Below are positions 34,619 through 42,796 of a DNA stretch of 64,000 nt, one piece after another. The DNA is taken from contig NZ_JAKCLJ010000002.1 of the NCBI RefSeq assembly GCF_021412565.1, forward strand, positions 124,001 to 188,000, read 5' to 3'. Every line of letters starts with the position of its first letter. Position 1 is the first letter of the stretch. The DNA comes from Shewanella sp. AS1 (lineage in GTDB: Bacteria > Pseudomonadota > Gammaproteobacteria > Enterobacterales > Shewanellaceae). The notes beneath the pieces were generated by a model. That model ran no database searches. It saw nothing but the letters and a program-made list of their open reading frames with translations, and was not told the DNA's origin. A program made the translations under genes and the position numbers.

Positions 34619-34812
34619 TAACTTATTTATTGCACCATTATTTTGTAAATAATGTACTATCAGTAAACTAGTAACAAGACACTAAAGTCTGATATGATTT
34701 TTCATATTAACTAACTATAAATAGTAGTTAGTTTGCTTCGCAGTTCGACCATGGTTCCTTGTCTATAGCAAACTTTAGCAGCTTTTATTTGTTTGTTGAG
34801 TGACATAAAAGA

Positions 34813-34827
34813 ATAAATATAATTACA
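34813..34827. promoter_or_regulatory. HexR-like operator upstream of hexR
   Basis: Read on the minus strand, TGTAATTATATTTAT matches 12 of 15 positions of the HexR pattern. It ends 24 nt before the hexR start codon, a position suited to autoregulation. Confidence 0.5.
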
Positions 34828-34851
34828 TTACTATCCAGTGGATGTACGCAT

Positions 34852-35706
34852 ATGAATACCCTAGAAAAGGTACAAAAAAGCCTAACACAATTCAGTAAAT
34901 CTGAGCGCAAAGTCGCTGAGGTGATCTTGGCTTCTCCACAGACAGCCATTCACTCCAGTATTGCGACTTTAGCTAAGATGGCCGATGTGAGTGAGCCAAC
35001 GGTAAACCGTTTCTGTCGTCGCTTAGACACCAAAGGGTTCCCTGACTTTAAACTGCATCTGGCACAGAGCCTGGCTAACGGCACCCCTTATGTCAGCCGC
35101 CATGTTGAAGAGGATGATAGCCCAGACTCTTATACAACTAAGATTTTCGAATCATCAATGGCAGCACTCGATACTGCCAGACAGAGCATGGATACCGCTG
35201 CAATCAATAAAGCCGTAGATATCCTGACTCAGGCGAAGAAAATTTCCTTCTTTGGTTTAGGCGCCTCCTCCTCTGTTGCCCACGATGCACAAAACAAGTT
35301 CTTCCGCTTTAATGTTCCAGTGATCTGTTTTGACGATGTGTTGATGCAGCGCATGAGCTGCATTAACAGCAGTGAAGGCGATGTTGTGGTACTTATCTCT
35401 CACACAGGCCGTACTAAGTCTTTGATTGATATAGCACGTCTTGCAAGAGAAAATGGAGCCGCTGTTATCGCTATTACCTCGCGTAATTCGCCTCTCTCTA
35501 ACGAGTGTACTCTGCCTGTAACCATGGAAGTGCCTGAAGATACAGACATGTATCTGCCCATGGCTTCTCGCCTGGCACAGCTGGTTATTGTGGATGTACT
35601 CGCGACCGGCTTTACTCTACGCCGCGGCCCACGTTTTAGAGAAAGTCTCAAGCGGGTTAAAGAGGTATTAAAAGAATCACGTATCGATAAAGATCCGATC
35701 CTCTAA
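34852..35706 (+). CDS. hexR: HexR, RpiR-family regulator of central carbon metabolism
   Basis: Regulator of the Entner-Doudoroff and glycolytic genes, responding to KDPG in characterised relatives. It has 284 residues: an RpiR-type HTH at 1-77 (VSEPTVNRFCRRLDTKGFPDFK) and a SIS sugar-phosphate-binding domain at about 125-250 (FFGLGASSSVAHDAQNKFFRF, VVLISHTGRTKSLIDIA). It is divergent from zwf and precedes pykA, the arrangement conserved in Shewanella. Confidence 0.95.
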   Translation: MNTLEKVQKSLTQFSKSERKVAEVILASPQTAIHSSIATLAKMADVSEPTVNRFCRRLDTKGFPDFKLHLAQSLANGTPYVSRHVEEDDSPDSYTTKIFESSMAALDTARQSMDTAAINKAVDILTQAKKISFFGLGASSSVAHDAQNKFFRFNVPVICFDDVLMQRMSCINSSEGDVVVLISHTGRTKSLIDIARLARENGAAVIAITSRNSPLSNECTLPVTMEVPEDTDMYLPMASRLAQLVIVDVLATGFTLRRGPRFRESLKRVKEVLKESRIDKDPIL

Positions 35707-35724
35707 ATCTCATTTTATAACGAT

Positions 35725-35760
35725 AAAAAAGCGACCATAATTATCTGGTCGCTTTTTTTT
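35725..35760 (+). terminator. Terminator of hexR
   Basis: GCGACCA (35731-35737) pairs with TGGTCGC (35746-35752) and is followed by a run of eight T; the A run before the stem extends the pairing. Confidence 0.93.
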
Positions 35761-35827
35761 TGGTCTATTATTGCTCTAATTGAGTTGTATCTCACAAAAA
35801 TAATAACTTGAGCTAGGTCATTTTGTT

Positions 35828-35842
35828 TGTAATTTTCCTACA
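35828..35842. promoter_or_regulatory. HexR-like operator upstream of pykA
   Basis: TGTAATTTTCCTACA matches 13 of 15 positions of the HexR pattern and lies 61 nt before the pykA start, where it could overlap the promoter. Confidence 0.65.
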
Positions 35843-35903
35843 ATTTTTACGACTGTCTGTTAAAATGAAGCCAGATGTTATTTTAAATTAAACGGAGTAT
35901 CAC

Positions 35904-37343
35904 ATGTTCCGAAGAACCAAAATCGTTACCACTCTCGGCCCAGCTACCGATCGCGACGACAATCTACGTCGTATTATCAAAGCGGGTGCAAACGTTGTTC
36001 GACTCAACTTCTCACACGGCTCACCAGAAGATCACCTTAAGCGTGCTACAGACGTGCGAAACATCGCCAAAGAACTTGGCGTACATGTTGCGATATTAGG
36101 CGATCTGCAAGGTCCAAAGATCCGTGTATCAACCTTTAAGGACAATAAGAAGGTACAGCTTGATTTAGGTAAGAGCTTTATCTTAGACGCCGACCTTGAG
36201 AAAGGCCAAGGCGATGAAAATCAAGTAGGTATCGATTATAAGGAACTGCCGCAGGACGTTAGCCTAGGCGATATTCTGATGCTCGATGATGGTCGCGTGC
36301 AGTTAAAAGTCGAAAAAGTAGAAGGCAATAAAGTCTTCACGACTGTGACTGTTGCTGGCCCGTTATCAAATAACAAAGGGATCAACAAGAAAGGCGGTGG
36401 ACTCTCTGCTGCTGCGCTGACTGAAAAAGATAAGCAGGACATTATTACTGCTGCCAATATTCAGGTAGATTACCTAGCCGTCTCTTTCCCTCGCTCAGGC
36501 GCCGATCTAAACTATGCTCGCGAACTGGCCCGTCAGGCAGGTAGCAACGCCTTAATCGTCTCTAAAGTTGAGCGTGCAGAAGCCGTTGCCTCCGATGAAG
36601 CGATGGATGATGTGATTTTAGCGTCTGACGCTGTGATGGTTGCCCGTGGCGATCTTGGTGTTGAGATTGGCGATGCGGCACTGGTGGCAGTGCAGAAGAA
36701 ACTGATCAGCCGTTCACGTCAACTAAACAAGAGCGTGATCACTGCGACCCAGATGATGGAGTCTATGATCAGCAGCCCAATGCCTACCCGCGCCGAAGTG
36801 ATGGACGTAGCTAACGCAGTGCTTGATGGTACGGACGCTGTGATGTTATCGGCAGAAACTGCCGCCGGTGATTTTCCAGAAGAAACCGTATTGGCTATGG
36901 CCAATGTCTGTCTTGGCGCCGAATCACACCCAAGTGTACAGGTGTCTAAGCACCGTCTCGATGAGCGTTTTAGCTCGGTTGAAGAGACGATTGCCCTTTC
37001 GACCATGTACGCTGCTAACCACCTTGAAGGTGTTAAGGCTATCGTTGCCCTGACAGAATCGGGGGCGACTCCACAGCTGATGTCACGGATCAGCTCGGCG
37101 CTGCCAATTTTTGCCCTGTCGCGCCATGAAGTCACTCTGGCTAAAATGGCTTTATACCGTGGTGTGCAGCCTTTCTACTTTGACTCTACGGTTCACAGTG
37201 CCGATCTCCTGGCTCAAAGAGCATTGGAAGCCCTCACAGCGGCTGGTTACCTTAAAAGTGGCGACCTGGTATTAATGACCAAGGGTGATGCGATGGAAAC
37301 TATCGGTGGCACCAACACTTGTAAAGTATTGGTCGTTGCTTAA
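35904..37343 (+). CDS. pykA: Pyruvate kinase
   Basis: Converts phosphoenolpyruvate and ADP to pyruvate and ATP. It has 479 residues, matching PykA-type enzymes of gammaproteobacteria. The sequence shows [14 protein letters not shown] at the N-terminus, the metal/substrate region [13 protein letters not shown] and the family signature [11 protein letters not shown] with nearby [10 protein letters not shown]. It is preceded by a HexR-like site and followed by its own terminator, so it is a single-gene unit. Confidence 0.96.
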   Translation: MFRRTKIVTTLGPATDRDDNLRRIIKAGANVVRLNFSHGSPEDHLKRATDVRNIAKELGVHVAILGDLQGPKIRVSTFKDNKKVQLDLGKSFILDADLEKGQGDENQVGIDYKELPQDVSLGDILMLDDGRVQLKVEKVEGNKVFTTVTVAGPLSNNKGINKKGGGLSAAALTEKDKQDIITAANIQVDYLAVSFPRSGADLNYARELARQAGSNALIVSKVERAEAVASDEAMDDVILASDAVMVARGDLGVEIGDAALVAVQKKLISRSRQLNKSVITATQMMESMISSPMPTRAEVMDVANAVLDGTDAVMLSAETAAGDFPEETVLAMANVCLGAESHPSVQVSKHRLDERFSSVEETIALSTMYAANHLEGVKAIVALTESGATPQLMSRISSALPIFALSRHEVTLAKMALYRGVQPFYFDSTVHSADLLAQRALEALTAAGYLKSGDLVLMTKGDAMETIGGTNTCKVLVVA

Positions 37344-37489
37344 GGTTCTTGAGTGCCAAACGAGAGCCTCTGTTGAATAAAACAAGGCTCTATTAAGTCC
37401 TGGCATCTAGCAGTCTGGTGACTTGTAATTAGCCACATTGTCTTGCTAACAGCCATCAGGGTCTTGCAACAGCCATGGTGAAGATATGA

Positions 37490-37514
37490 AAAAGGTACCT
37501 CAAAGGTACCTTTT
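37490..37514. terminator. Bidirectional terminator between pykA and fadE
   Basis: AAAAGGTACCT pairs with AGGTACCTTTT (11 bp, 3-nt loop). It separates pykA (plus) from fadE (minus). The rest of the 37344-37584 spacer contains a short imperfect repeat of GTCTTGC-AACAGCCAT and no gene. Confidence 0.8.
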
Positions 37515-37584
37515 CTATTTCTAAAGTCTCTATATTTCTGAATAGTATTTTTAGATCTATTACAAACTTACTGTAGGCTAATAA

Positions 37585-39861
37585 CTACAACTGACTGAAA
37601 TCATCCACTGCGATAGCAACTTTACGCAAACTGTCTGCTTCTACCAGACGCTTATGTTCACTTTCTGTAATAGTGCCATTATCGAGTGCCTCCTGATATA
37701 AAGACAAAGCCGCCTGTTTTTTCGACAGCTTGCCTGACTTCTGGGCCGATTTCAGCTTCACATGTAAGGGCTGACAAGCCACCTGAGCGAGAAACGCCTG
37801 CTCAACCTCGGCTATGCCGCCCTTATCACCTTTGATATTAGGGCATAAGAAGGTCATTCTCTCCCTTGCAGGGCCTGGCTTTAGCAAGCCCTTACACAGC
37901 TCTACGGAGAGATTATCCTCAGGCTGATTAAAGTGATTCCCCAGCGGGAAGATCAACGCCCTCATCAACCAAGCAACCGGACGATTAGGGAAGTTTTTAA
38001 GCGCTCCTTGCAAGGCTTGAGCGGCATTGTACAAACGTGTTTGCATCACATAGTGCACTATGGGCAGATCATCCTGCTGACGCCCATTATCCTCAAACAG
38101 TTTTAACGTTGCCGAACCAAGATAAAGCTCGCTTAAAACATCTCCAAGCCGCGCCGACAGCATCTCTTTCCGCTTAAGATCGCCGCCCATGATCAACATG
38201 GCAAAATCTGTCATAAAGGCCAATGCCGCAGACAAACGGGTCATAGATTTGTAATATTTTTTGGTCGAGCCACTCACGGGCGCACTGTTAAACCGGCTTC
38301 CCGTCAAAGCACTAAAAAAGGCACTGAAGGCGTTTCTTGCTGCATAACTCATGTGAGATAACAAGAGGTTATCGAACCTTTGCAGCGCGGCACTCTGATC
38401 TTCCATCGCCACAGTTTCCATCTCTGCCAACACATAAGGATGACAGCGAGTGGCTCCCTGGCCGAAGATCATCAGGCTACGGGTAAGAATATTGGCACCT
38501 TCAACCGTTATCGAAATGGGTGTCGCCATATAGTTATGGCCAAGATAATTCTTGGGGCCAAGTTGTATCCCCTTACCCGCTTGGATATCCATAGCATCAT
38601 TAATAACGCTGCGCCCCATCTCTGTCATATGGTATTTGGCAATGGCGGTCACAACCGAAGGTTTGACTTTTAAATCTATCCCTGTGGTGGTTAAACAGCG
38701 AGCCGCCTCCAGCTGATAGGTGTTGCCGATAATGCGTGCAAGGGCTTCCTGCACCCCCTCGAAATGACCGATAGCCATGCCAAACTGATGCCTGATGGCG
38801 CTGTAGGCCGTGCTCGTCTTAGTGGCCACATGTCCAGTGGCGGTCGCCAATGCGGGAAGCGAGATCCCGCGGCCCGCAGACAGACATTCGACCAGCATAC
38901 GCCAGCCCCTGCCAGCATATTGAGGACCACCTATGATCCAATCTAGAGGAATAAACACATCCTCACCTTGAGTGGTGCCATTCATAAATGCCAGTTGCAG
39001 TGGATTATGACGCGAGCCTATCTTGACGCCTGGGTGATCCGTCGGAATGAGTGCACAGGTGATACCTATCTCCTGCTCATCACCCAGCAACCCCTCAGGG
39101 TCTCTCATCTGAAACGCAAGACCCAGCACAGTTGCTACGGGTGCCAAGGTGATATAGCGCTTATCCCAGGTCAGACTTAAACCAAGCACCTCTTCGCCAT
39201 TGAACTTGCGACGACAGACTATGCCCTCATCTGGGATAGCTCCAGCGTCAGAACCCGCTTCCAGCCCAGTTAATGCAAAACAGGGGATCGCATCCCCTTT
39301 CGAGAGCAAAGGCAGCCAATGTTCACGCTGTTCTTTGGTGCCATAATGGGTCAATAGTTCGCCCGGTCCTAACGAGTTAGGCACCATGACACTGACAGCT
39401 GCACTCACGCTGCGACTGGCAAGTTTGCTGACTATGGTTGAGTTGGCGTAAGCAGAGAAGGCTTTGCCGCCATATTGCTTTGGAATGATTAGGGCAAAGA
39501 ACCCCTCTTTCTTGAAATAGTCCCAAAGCTCAGGGGGTAAATCTTTGCGATTATTGACGATATCGTGATCATCTATCATGGTGAGCGCTGTCACCACTTG
39601 ATTATCGATAAAAGATCTCTCCTCTTCGGTCAGCCTTGGCTTACCGTAGCTATGCAGAGTATCCCAATTGGGCTTTCCTCTGAACAGCTCAGCTTCCCAC
39701 CAGACATCTCCCGCTTCCATCGCCTCTTTCTCAGTGCTGGAGAGTTGGGGTAACACTTTCTTAAAGAAGAAGAAAATGGGCCGTGTGATCAATTGCTGAC
39801 GAATACTTTTCACGCCCAAAAGCACTATTACTGCTAATAGTATAAGAATAAAAACCGTCAT
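37585..39861 (-). CDS. fadE: Acyl-CoA dehydrogenase, FadE type
   Basis: First step of fatty-acid beta-oxidation, an FAD enzyme. It has 758 residues, somewhat shorter than E. coli FadE (814). It begins with a hydrophobic anchor (MTVFILILLAVIVLLG), then a dehydrogenase core at about 75-480 with CFALTGLEAGSDAG and the region TVEGANILTRSLMIFGQGA that holds the catalytic Glu in this family, and a long C-terminal domain (about 490-750) typical of FadE. It lies 8 nt downstream of psrA, so the two are co-transcribed and presumably controlled by PsrA. Confidence 0.93.
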   Translation of the reverse strand: MTVFILILLAVIVLLGVKSIRQQLITRPIFFFFKKVLPQLSSTEKEAMEAGDVWWEAELFRGKPNWDTLHSYGKPRLTEEERSFIDNQVVTALTMIDDHDIVNNRKDLPPELWDYFKKEGFFALIIPKQYGGKAFSAYANSTIVSKLASRSVSAAVSVMVPNSLGPGELLTHYGTKEQREHWLPLLSKGDAIPCFALTGLEAGSDAGAIPDEGIVCRRKFNGEEVLGLSLTWDKRYITLAPVATVLGLAFQMRDPEGLLGDEQEIGITCALIPTDHPGVKIGSRHNPLQLAFMNGTTQGEDVFIPLDWIIGGPQYAGRGWRMLVECLSAGRGISLPALATATGHVATKTSTAYSAIRHQFGMAIGHFEGVQEALARIIGNTYQLEAARCLTTTGIDLKVKPSVVTAIAKYHMTEMGRSVINDAMDIQAGKGIQLGPKNYLGHNYMATPISITVEGANILTRSLMIFGQGATRCHPYVLAEMETVAMEDQSAALQRFDNLLLSHMSYAARNAFSAFFSALTGSRFNSAPVSGSTKKYYKSMTRLSAALAFMTDFAMLIMGGDLKRKEMLSARLGDVLSELYLGSATLKLFEDNGRQQDDLPIVHYVMQTRLYNAAQALQGALKNFPNRPVAWLMRALIFPLGNHFNQPEDNLSVELCKGLLKPGPARERMTFLCPNIKGDKGGIAEVEQAFLAQVACQPLHVKLKSAQKSGKLSKKQAALSLYQEALDNGTITESEHKRLVEADSLRKVAIAVDDFSQL

Positions 39862-39869
39862 AACGCCCC

Positions 39870-40508
39870 CTATTGGGTAGACACAGGAACTGCAACACCC
39901 GCAGCAAGATATGGGATCACTTTACGAATAACAGCCTCAATATCGTTATGTTCATTGAAGTCCGCCGCAGCAATTTCGGTGAGTGCATCAGCCGATGCCA
40001 TAGTGAAAACGACCGTACCTAAGGTAAAGTGTAGACGCCAAAACATCTCCGCAGGCGGAATGTGGGGAGTACTTTCGGTGACAGCTTTAACAAACTTTCT
40101 CAGATGTTCACCATAGTGGGTTGTGATAAACCAGCGCAGGTGCCCCTGACTCTCGATATATCCCCGCCCCAAGAGCTGCAGGAAGGTACCAGTGCCCTCG
40201 GCCTTGAACTTATTAAGCTCAAGCAAAGGTTTAACCAGGGAAGAGAAAATAGCATGTAATGACGGTTCGCCCGCTTGTTTAAGTTGCTCAATCTCATTGG
40301 CCGCATCGGGCATGAAACGATCTAAATAGCGTGCTAATACGGCTCTGATAAGCTCTTTTTTCGAACCAAAATGGTAATTGACCGATGCAAGGTTCACCTC
40401 GGCTTTACTTGTGATCAAGCGCAGTGATGTATCTGAAAATCCACGCTCGGCAAATAATTTTTCTGCGGCATCCAATATTCTGCTTTTCGTGTCGGATCGG
40501 TTTGCCAT
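39870..40508 (-). CDS. psrA: TetR-family fatty-acid regulator PsrA
   Basis: Repressor of fatty-acid degradation genes in Shewanella and Pseudomonas, released by long-chain acyl ligands. It has 212 residues: an HTH at 8-50 (TKSRILDAAEKLFAERGFS, ASVNYHFGSKKELI) and a C-terminal ligand domain. It is adjacent to and upstream of fadE, and a palindrome containing the TTTAAACG...CGTTTAAA core expected for PsrA lies 12 nt before its start codon, pointing to autoregulation of the psrA-fadE unit. Confidence 0.9.
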   Translation of the reverse strand: MANRSDTKSRILDAAEKLFAERGFSDTSLRLITSKAEVNLASVNYHFGSKKELIRAVLARYLDRFMPDAANEIEQLKQAGEPSLHAIFSSLVKPLLELNKFKAEGTGTFLQLLGRGYIESQGHLRWFITTHYGEHLRKFVKAVTESTPHIPPAEMFWRLHFTLGTVVFTMASADALTEIAAADFNEHNDIEAVIRKVIPYLAAGVAVPVSTQ

Positions 40509-40520
40509 TGTGTAACCCTG

Positions 40521-40548
40521 TTTAATTTAAACGTGCGTTTAAATTAAA
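40521..40548. promoter_or_regulatory. Putative PsrA operator
   Basis: TTTAATTTAAACG and CGTTTAAATTAAA are exact 13-bp inverted arms around a 2-bp centre. It lies just ahead of the psrA ribosome site, a position that allows direct repression. Confidence 0.82.
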
Positions 40549-40676
40549 CAGATGTACGCCCAAAGTCAACCAGCAATGTTAACCTAATTTAAGTCACGCA
40601 ACATGAAAGGATAAAACGAAAAACAGTGGATTGAAATGGCCGTAAATTAACACATAAGATAAATGAAAACGCGCTG

Positions 40677-41270
40677 TTAAATAAACCGCAGATGCCCGCC
40701 TTTGGCGGTTAGCTCACGGGTATTGAGCCGCGCCGTCTCACTCTTTATCAGCATGACCATTAACGCACCCTCGCCCCCCTGCGCTTTAATCGCACTGTGA
40801 AATGCTATCACCCCAGATAACTGAGGTAACCAAGCTGCCACAGCTGACTTTAGCTGCGCGGGAAAAGGCTTATTGTTGACTCCTGTACCATGAATAATAA
40901 GCACATTACGCAGTCCCTGGCGCTGACTGGACTCAATAAAATCATAGAGCTGCTCTCTAGCACGGGAAAGCCCAGAGTTTTTTATATCCAGCATACCTTG
41001 GCTTTGGTATTTCCCTTGGCGGAACAGTTTAAACACACCAGACTGGATCCCTTCACTGCGATAACAGATTATCTCATCGGGTGCACGCAGAGGGATCTCA
41101 CTTAGCTCCAGAGACAATCTAGCCAACGCCTCTCTCTTTTTCGTGGCCGCATAGCGCTGAGCCTGCTGCTGATCAATTGTCGCCGTTACAAGATTCACTT
41201 TCGAGGTTGCATCTAGAGGTACCACATCAGCCATGGCATCGAGAAATAGATTCAATTCATCTTCGGCCAT
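40677..41270 (-). CDS. smrA: Smr-domain protein SmrA
   Basis: Small MutS-related domain protein, predicted DNA/RNA-binding endonuclease. It has 197 residues: a charged, helical N-terminal half, then an Smr domain at about 85-190 with VLIIHGTG and GGEGALMVMLI. The LDLHG-type first motif reads LDIKNSG, which is usual for the SmrA subgroup. It lies upstream of psrA on the same strand with a 168-nt gap, so it is probably a separate unit. Confidence 0.85.
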   Translation of the reverse strand: MAEDELNLFLDAMADVVPLDATSKVNLVTATIDQQQAQRYAATKKREALARLSLELSEIPLRAPDEIICYRSEGIQSGVFKLFRQGKYQSQGMLDIKNSGLSRAREQLYDFIESSQRQGLRNVLIIHGTGVNNKPFPAQLKSAVAAWLPQLSGVIAFHSAIKAQGGEGALMVMLIKSETARLNTRELTAKGGHLRFI

Positions 41271-41581
41271 TATTCTCTCCCTGCTTTACGGTAGAAAGTT
41301 TGCGATAGAAAGTTTGCAATAGCAGCTCACAATATAAAGGTATGATAGAAGCTCATAAAAAGCGCTCACCCTAATCTGCGAAGAACCAAAATTATTACCA
41401 GCAAGCAGCCCAAATACAAGCACACAAAAGCAGCAAGTGTCCAATAGCCGAGTTTTTCACCATAAAGCCGATTGGCCAACTTATGCTGCTCACTGATACA
41501 CAATTTGTTAATAACTAAAACTTTCCGATCAAATGGCCTTGGATTATAGTGGTGTCAAATTCCATTAGAGACGCCTTGTCA
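41271..41581. other. Spacer with short direct repeats
   Basis: A gene-poor stretch of about 310 nt between smrA (minus) and a secreted-protein gene (plus). It contains two adjacent copies of ATAGAAAGTTTGC-like units at about 41291-41321. I see no RNA gene or clear promoter. Confidence 0.5.
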
Positions 41582-42151
41582 ATGAAATTAACCAAGTTAA
41601 TGGTTATCGCCATAATTGCGGGCTTAGTCAGTTCGCTATTTTTGCCCATGATGGCTCAAGCCAAAACCAGTGACGATGATGCATTGAATCAGTTTTATGC
41701 CCAGTTCACTGTGGCGTTCGAGCGCCTGGATGTGGAGATAATCAAAACGATTTATGCTGAAAATGCCTGCTACATACCCGAGCAACAAAGCAAAGATATC
41801 ACTATAGGCCGCGACAAGATCATCGCCCTATACAATGCCTTTTTCAGTAAAATAAAGAATAAGAATGCCCATATCGAAGTGGACTTTCGTGTCATTGAAC
41901 GTCAAATCAGCCAAAACAGTGCGACCGATATCGGCTATTACATGATCCGCTATCATCCCCCCAAAGAAACCGAAGAACCTGTGAGTGAGTTTGCTGGTAA
42001 GTTTGTAAATGTGTCGAAAAAGAAAAACGATGGAAAATGGTATCTCACTGTCGATACCAACAACCGCGCCGAACCCGATTTCTACTATCAGGCAAAGCCC
42101 ACACCCAATCTTTATTTTGGGCTCCATTTTTCTAAAACTAAGCATAATTAG
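41582..42151 (+). CDS. Secreted NTF2-like (SnoaL/DUF4440-type) protein
   Basis: Predicted periplasmic protein of 189 residues when started at the ATG at 41582, which opens directly on a signal peptide ending MAQA; the frame also extends 11 codons to a GTG. The mature part looks like a single cone-shaped NTF2-like domain: a helix LNQFYAQFTVAFERLD, then EIIKTIYAENACYIPE, TIGRDKIIALYNAFF and alternating strands ending in KWYLTVDTNNR. Such domains bind small ligands or serve as enzymes; the function here is unknown. The ychJ-like gene follows 33 nt later on the same strand. Confidence 0.78.
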   Translation: MKLTKLMVIAIIAGLVSSLFLPMMAQAKTSDDDALNQFYAQFTVAFERLDVEIIKTIYAENACYIPEQQSKDITIGRDKIIALYNAFFSKIKNKNAHIEVDFRVIERQISQNSATDIGYYMIRYHPPKETEEPVSEFAGKFVNVSKKKNDGKWYLTVDTNNRAEPDFYYQAKPTPNLYFGLHFSKTKHN

Positions 42152-42184
42152 CAGCGCTATCACTGCATCCTGAGTGAATAGATC

Positions 42185-42739
42185 ATGCCCATAACCCAAA
42201 ATTCAGAACTCAGTCCAGAGCTAAGCCCTGAGCTATCTCCAGAGCAAAGTCCAGAGCTATGCCCAGAAGAGCTATGCCCATGCGGAAAACAGACATCACA
42301 GGGCGCGTTAGCTTATCAGCAGTGCTGTCAGCCCTATCACAGGGGGCAAGCGGCTCCCGATGCTGAAACCTTAATGCGAAGTCGCTACAGCGCATTTGTC
42401 TTAAGAGAACATGACTACCTGATCAGCACACACGACTCTGACTATCTAAATGGATTAACCAAAGGGTTACTCGATAGTGACAACCACACCCATTGGATAG
42501 GACTGGATGTGAACGATTTTCAGGAAACTGGTGACACAGCCGTTGTTGAATTCCATGCCTGGTACCTTGATGATGGCCTAACGGCTATTCATGAAATATC
42601 GCAGTTTCATAAGCGAAATGGGCGTTGGTTATACACCACAGGAGAGCAACGCCCGCCTGAGATGCCGTCACGCAACTTGCCCTGTCCCTGTAAAAGCGGC
42701 AAAAAGTTTAAGCAGTGCTGCCTGTCGCGCAAAGCTTGA
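42185..42739 (+). CDS. YchJ-type SEC-C motif protein
   Basis: Protein of 184 residues of the YchJ/UPF0225 group. A zinc-binding SEC-C motif begins near residue 31 (CPCGKQTSQG...QQCC), an NTF2-like middle region runs at about 55-160 (LMRSRYSAFVLREHDYL, HWIGLDV), and a second SEC-C motif closes the protein (CPCKSGKKFKQCC). The first 30 residues are an unusual Ser-Pro-Glu-Leu repeat encoded by 12-nt tandem units; this extension is not part of the family as I know it. Function of the family is not established. Confidence 0.87.
   Translation: MPITQNSELSPELSPELSPEQSPELCPEELCPCGKQTSQGALAYQQCCQPYHRGQAAPDAETLMRSRYSAFVLREHDYLISTHDSDYLNGLTKGLLDSDNHTHWIGLDVNDFQETGDTAVVEFHAWYLDDGLTAIHEISQFHKRNGRWLYTTGEQRPPEMPSRNLPCPCKSGKKFKQCCLSRKA
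42204..42279. repeat. 12-nt tandem array at the 5' end of the ychJ-like gene
   Basis: Five 12-nt units at 42204-42263, consensus CAGARCTAWSYC, plus a degenerate sixth. Read in the gene's frame they give repeated SPEL. The same unit occurs inverted at 42816-42887. Confidence 0.85.
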
Positions 42740-42796
42740 TGAGTATGGGCGCCTATAAATATGAGTGCTTGTGACTATTACTAGCCAGACGTTAAA

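Larger units (their letters stand above)
34534..34851. other. zwf-hexR divergent regulatory region
   Basis: A very AT-rich spacer carrying three HexR-like sites, two near zwf and one near hexR, listed separately. No ORF or RNA gene was seen in it. Confidence 0.7.
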
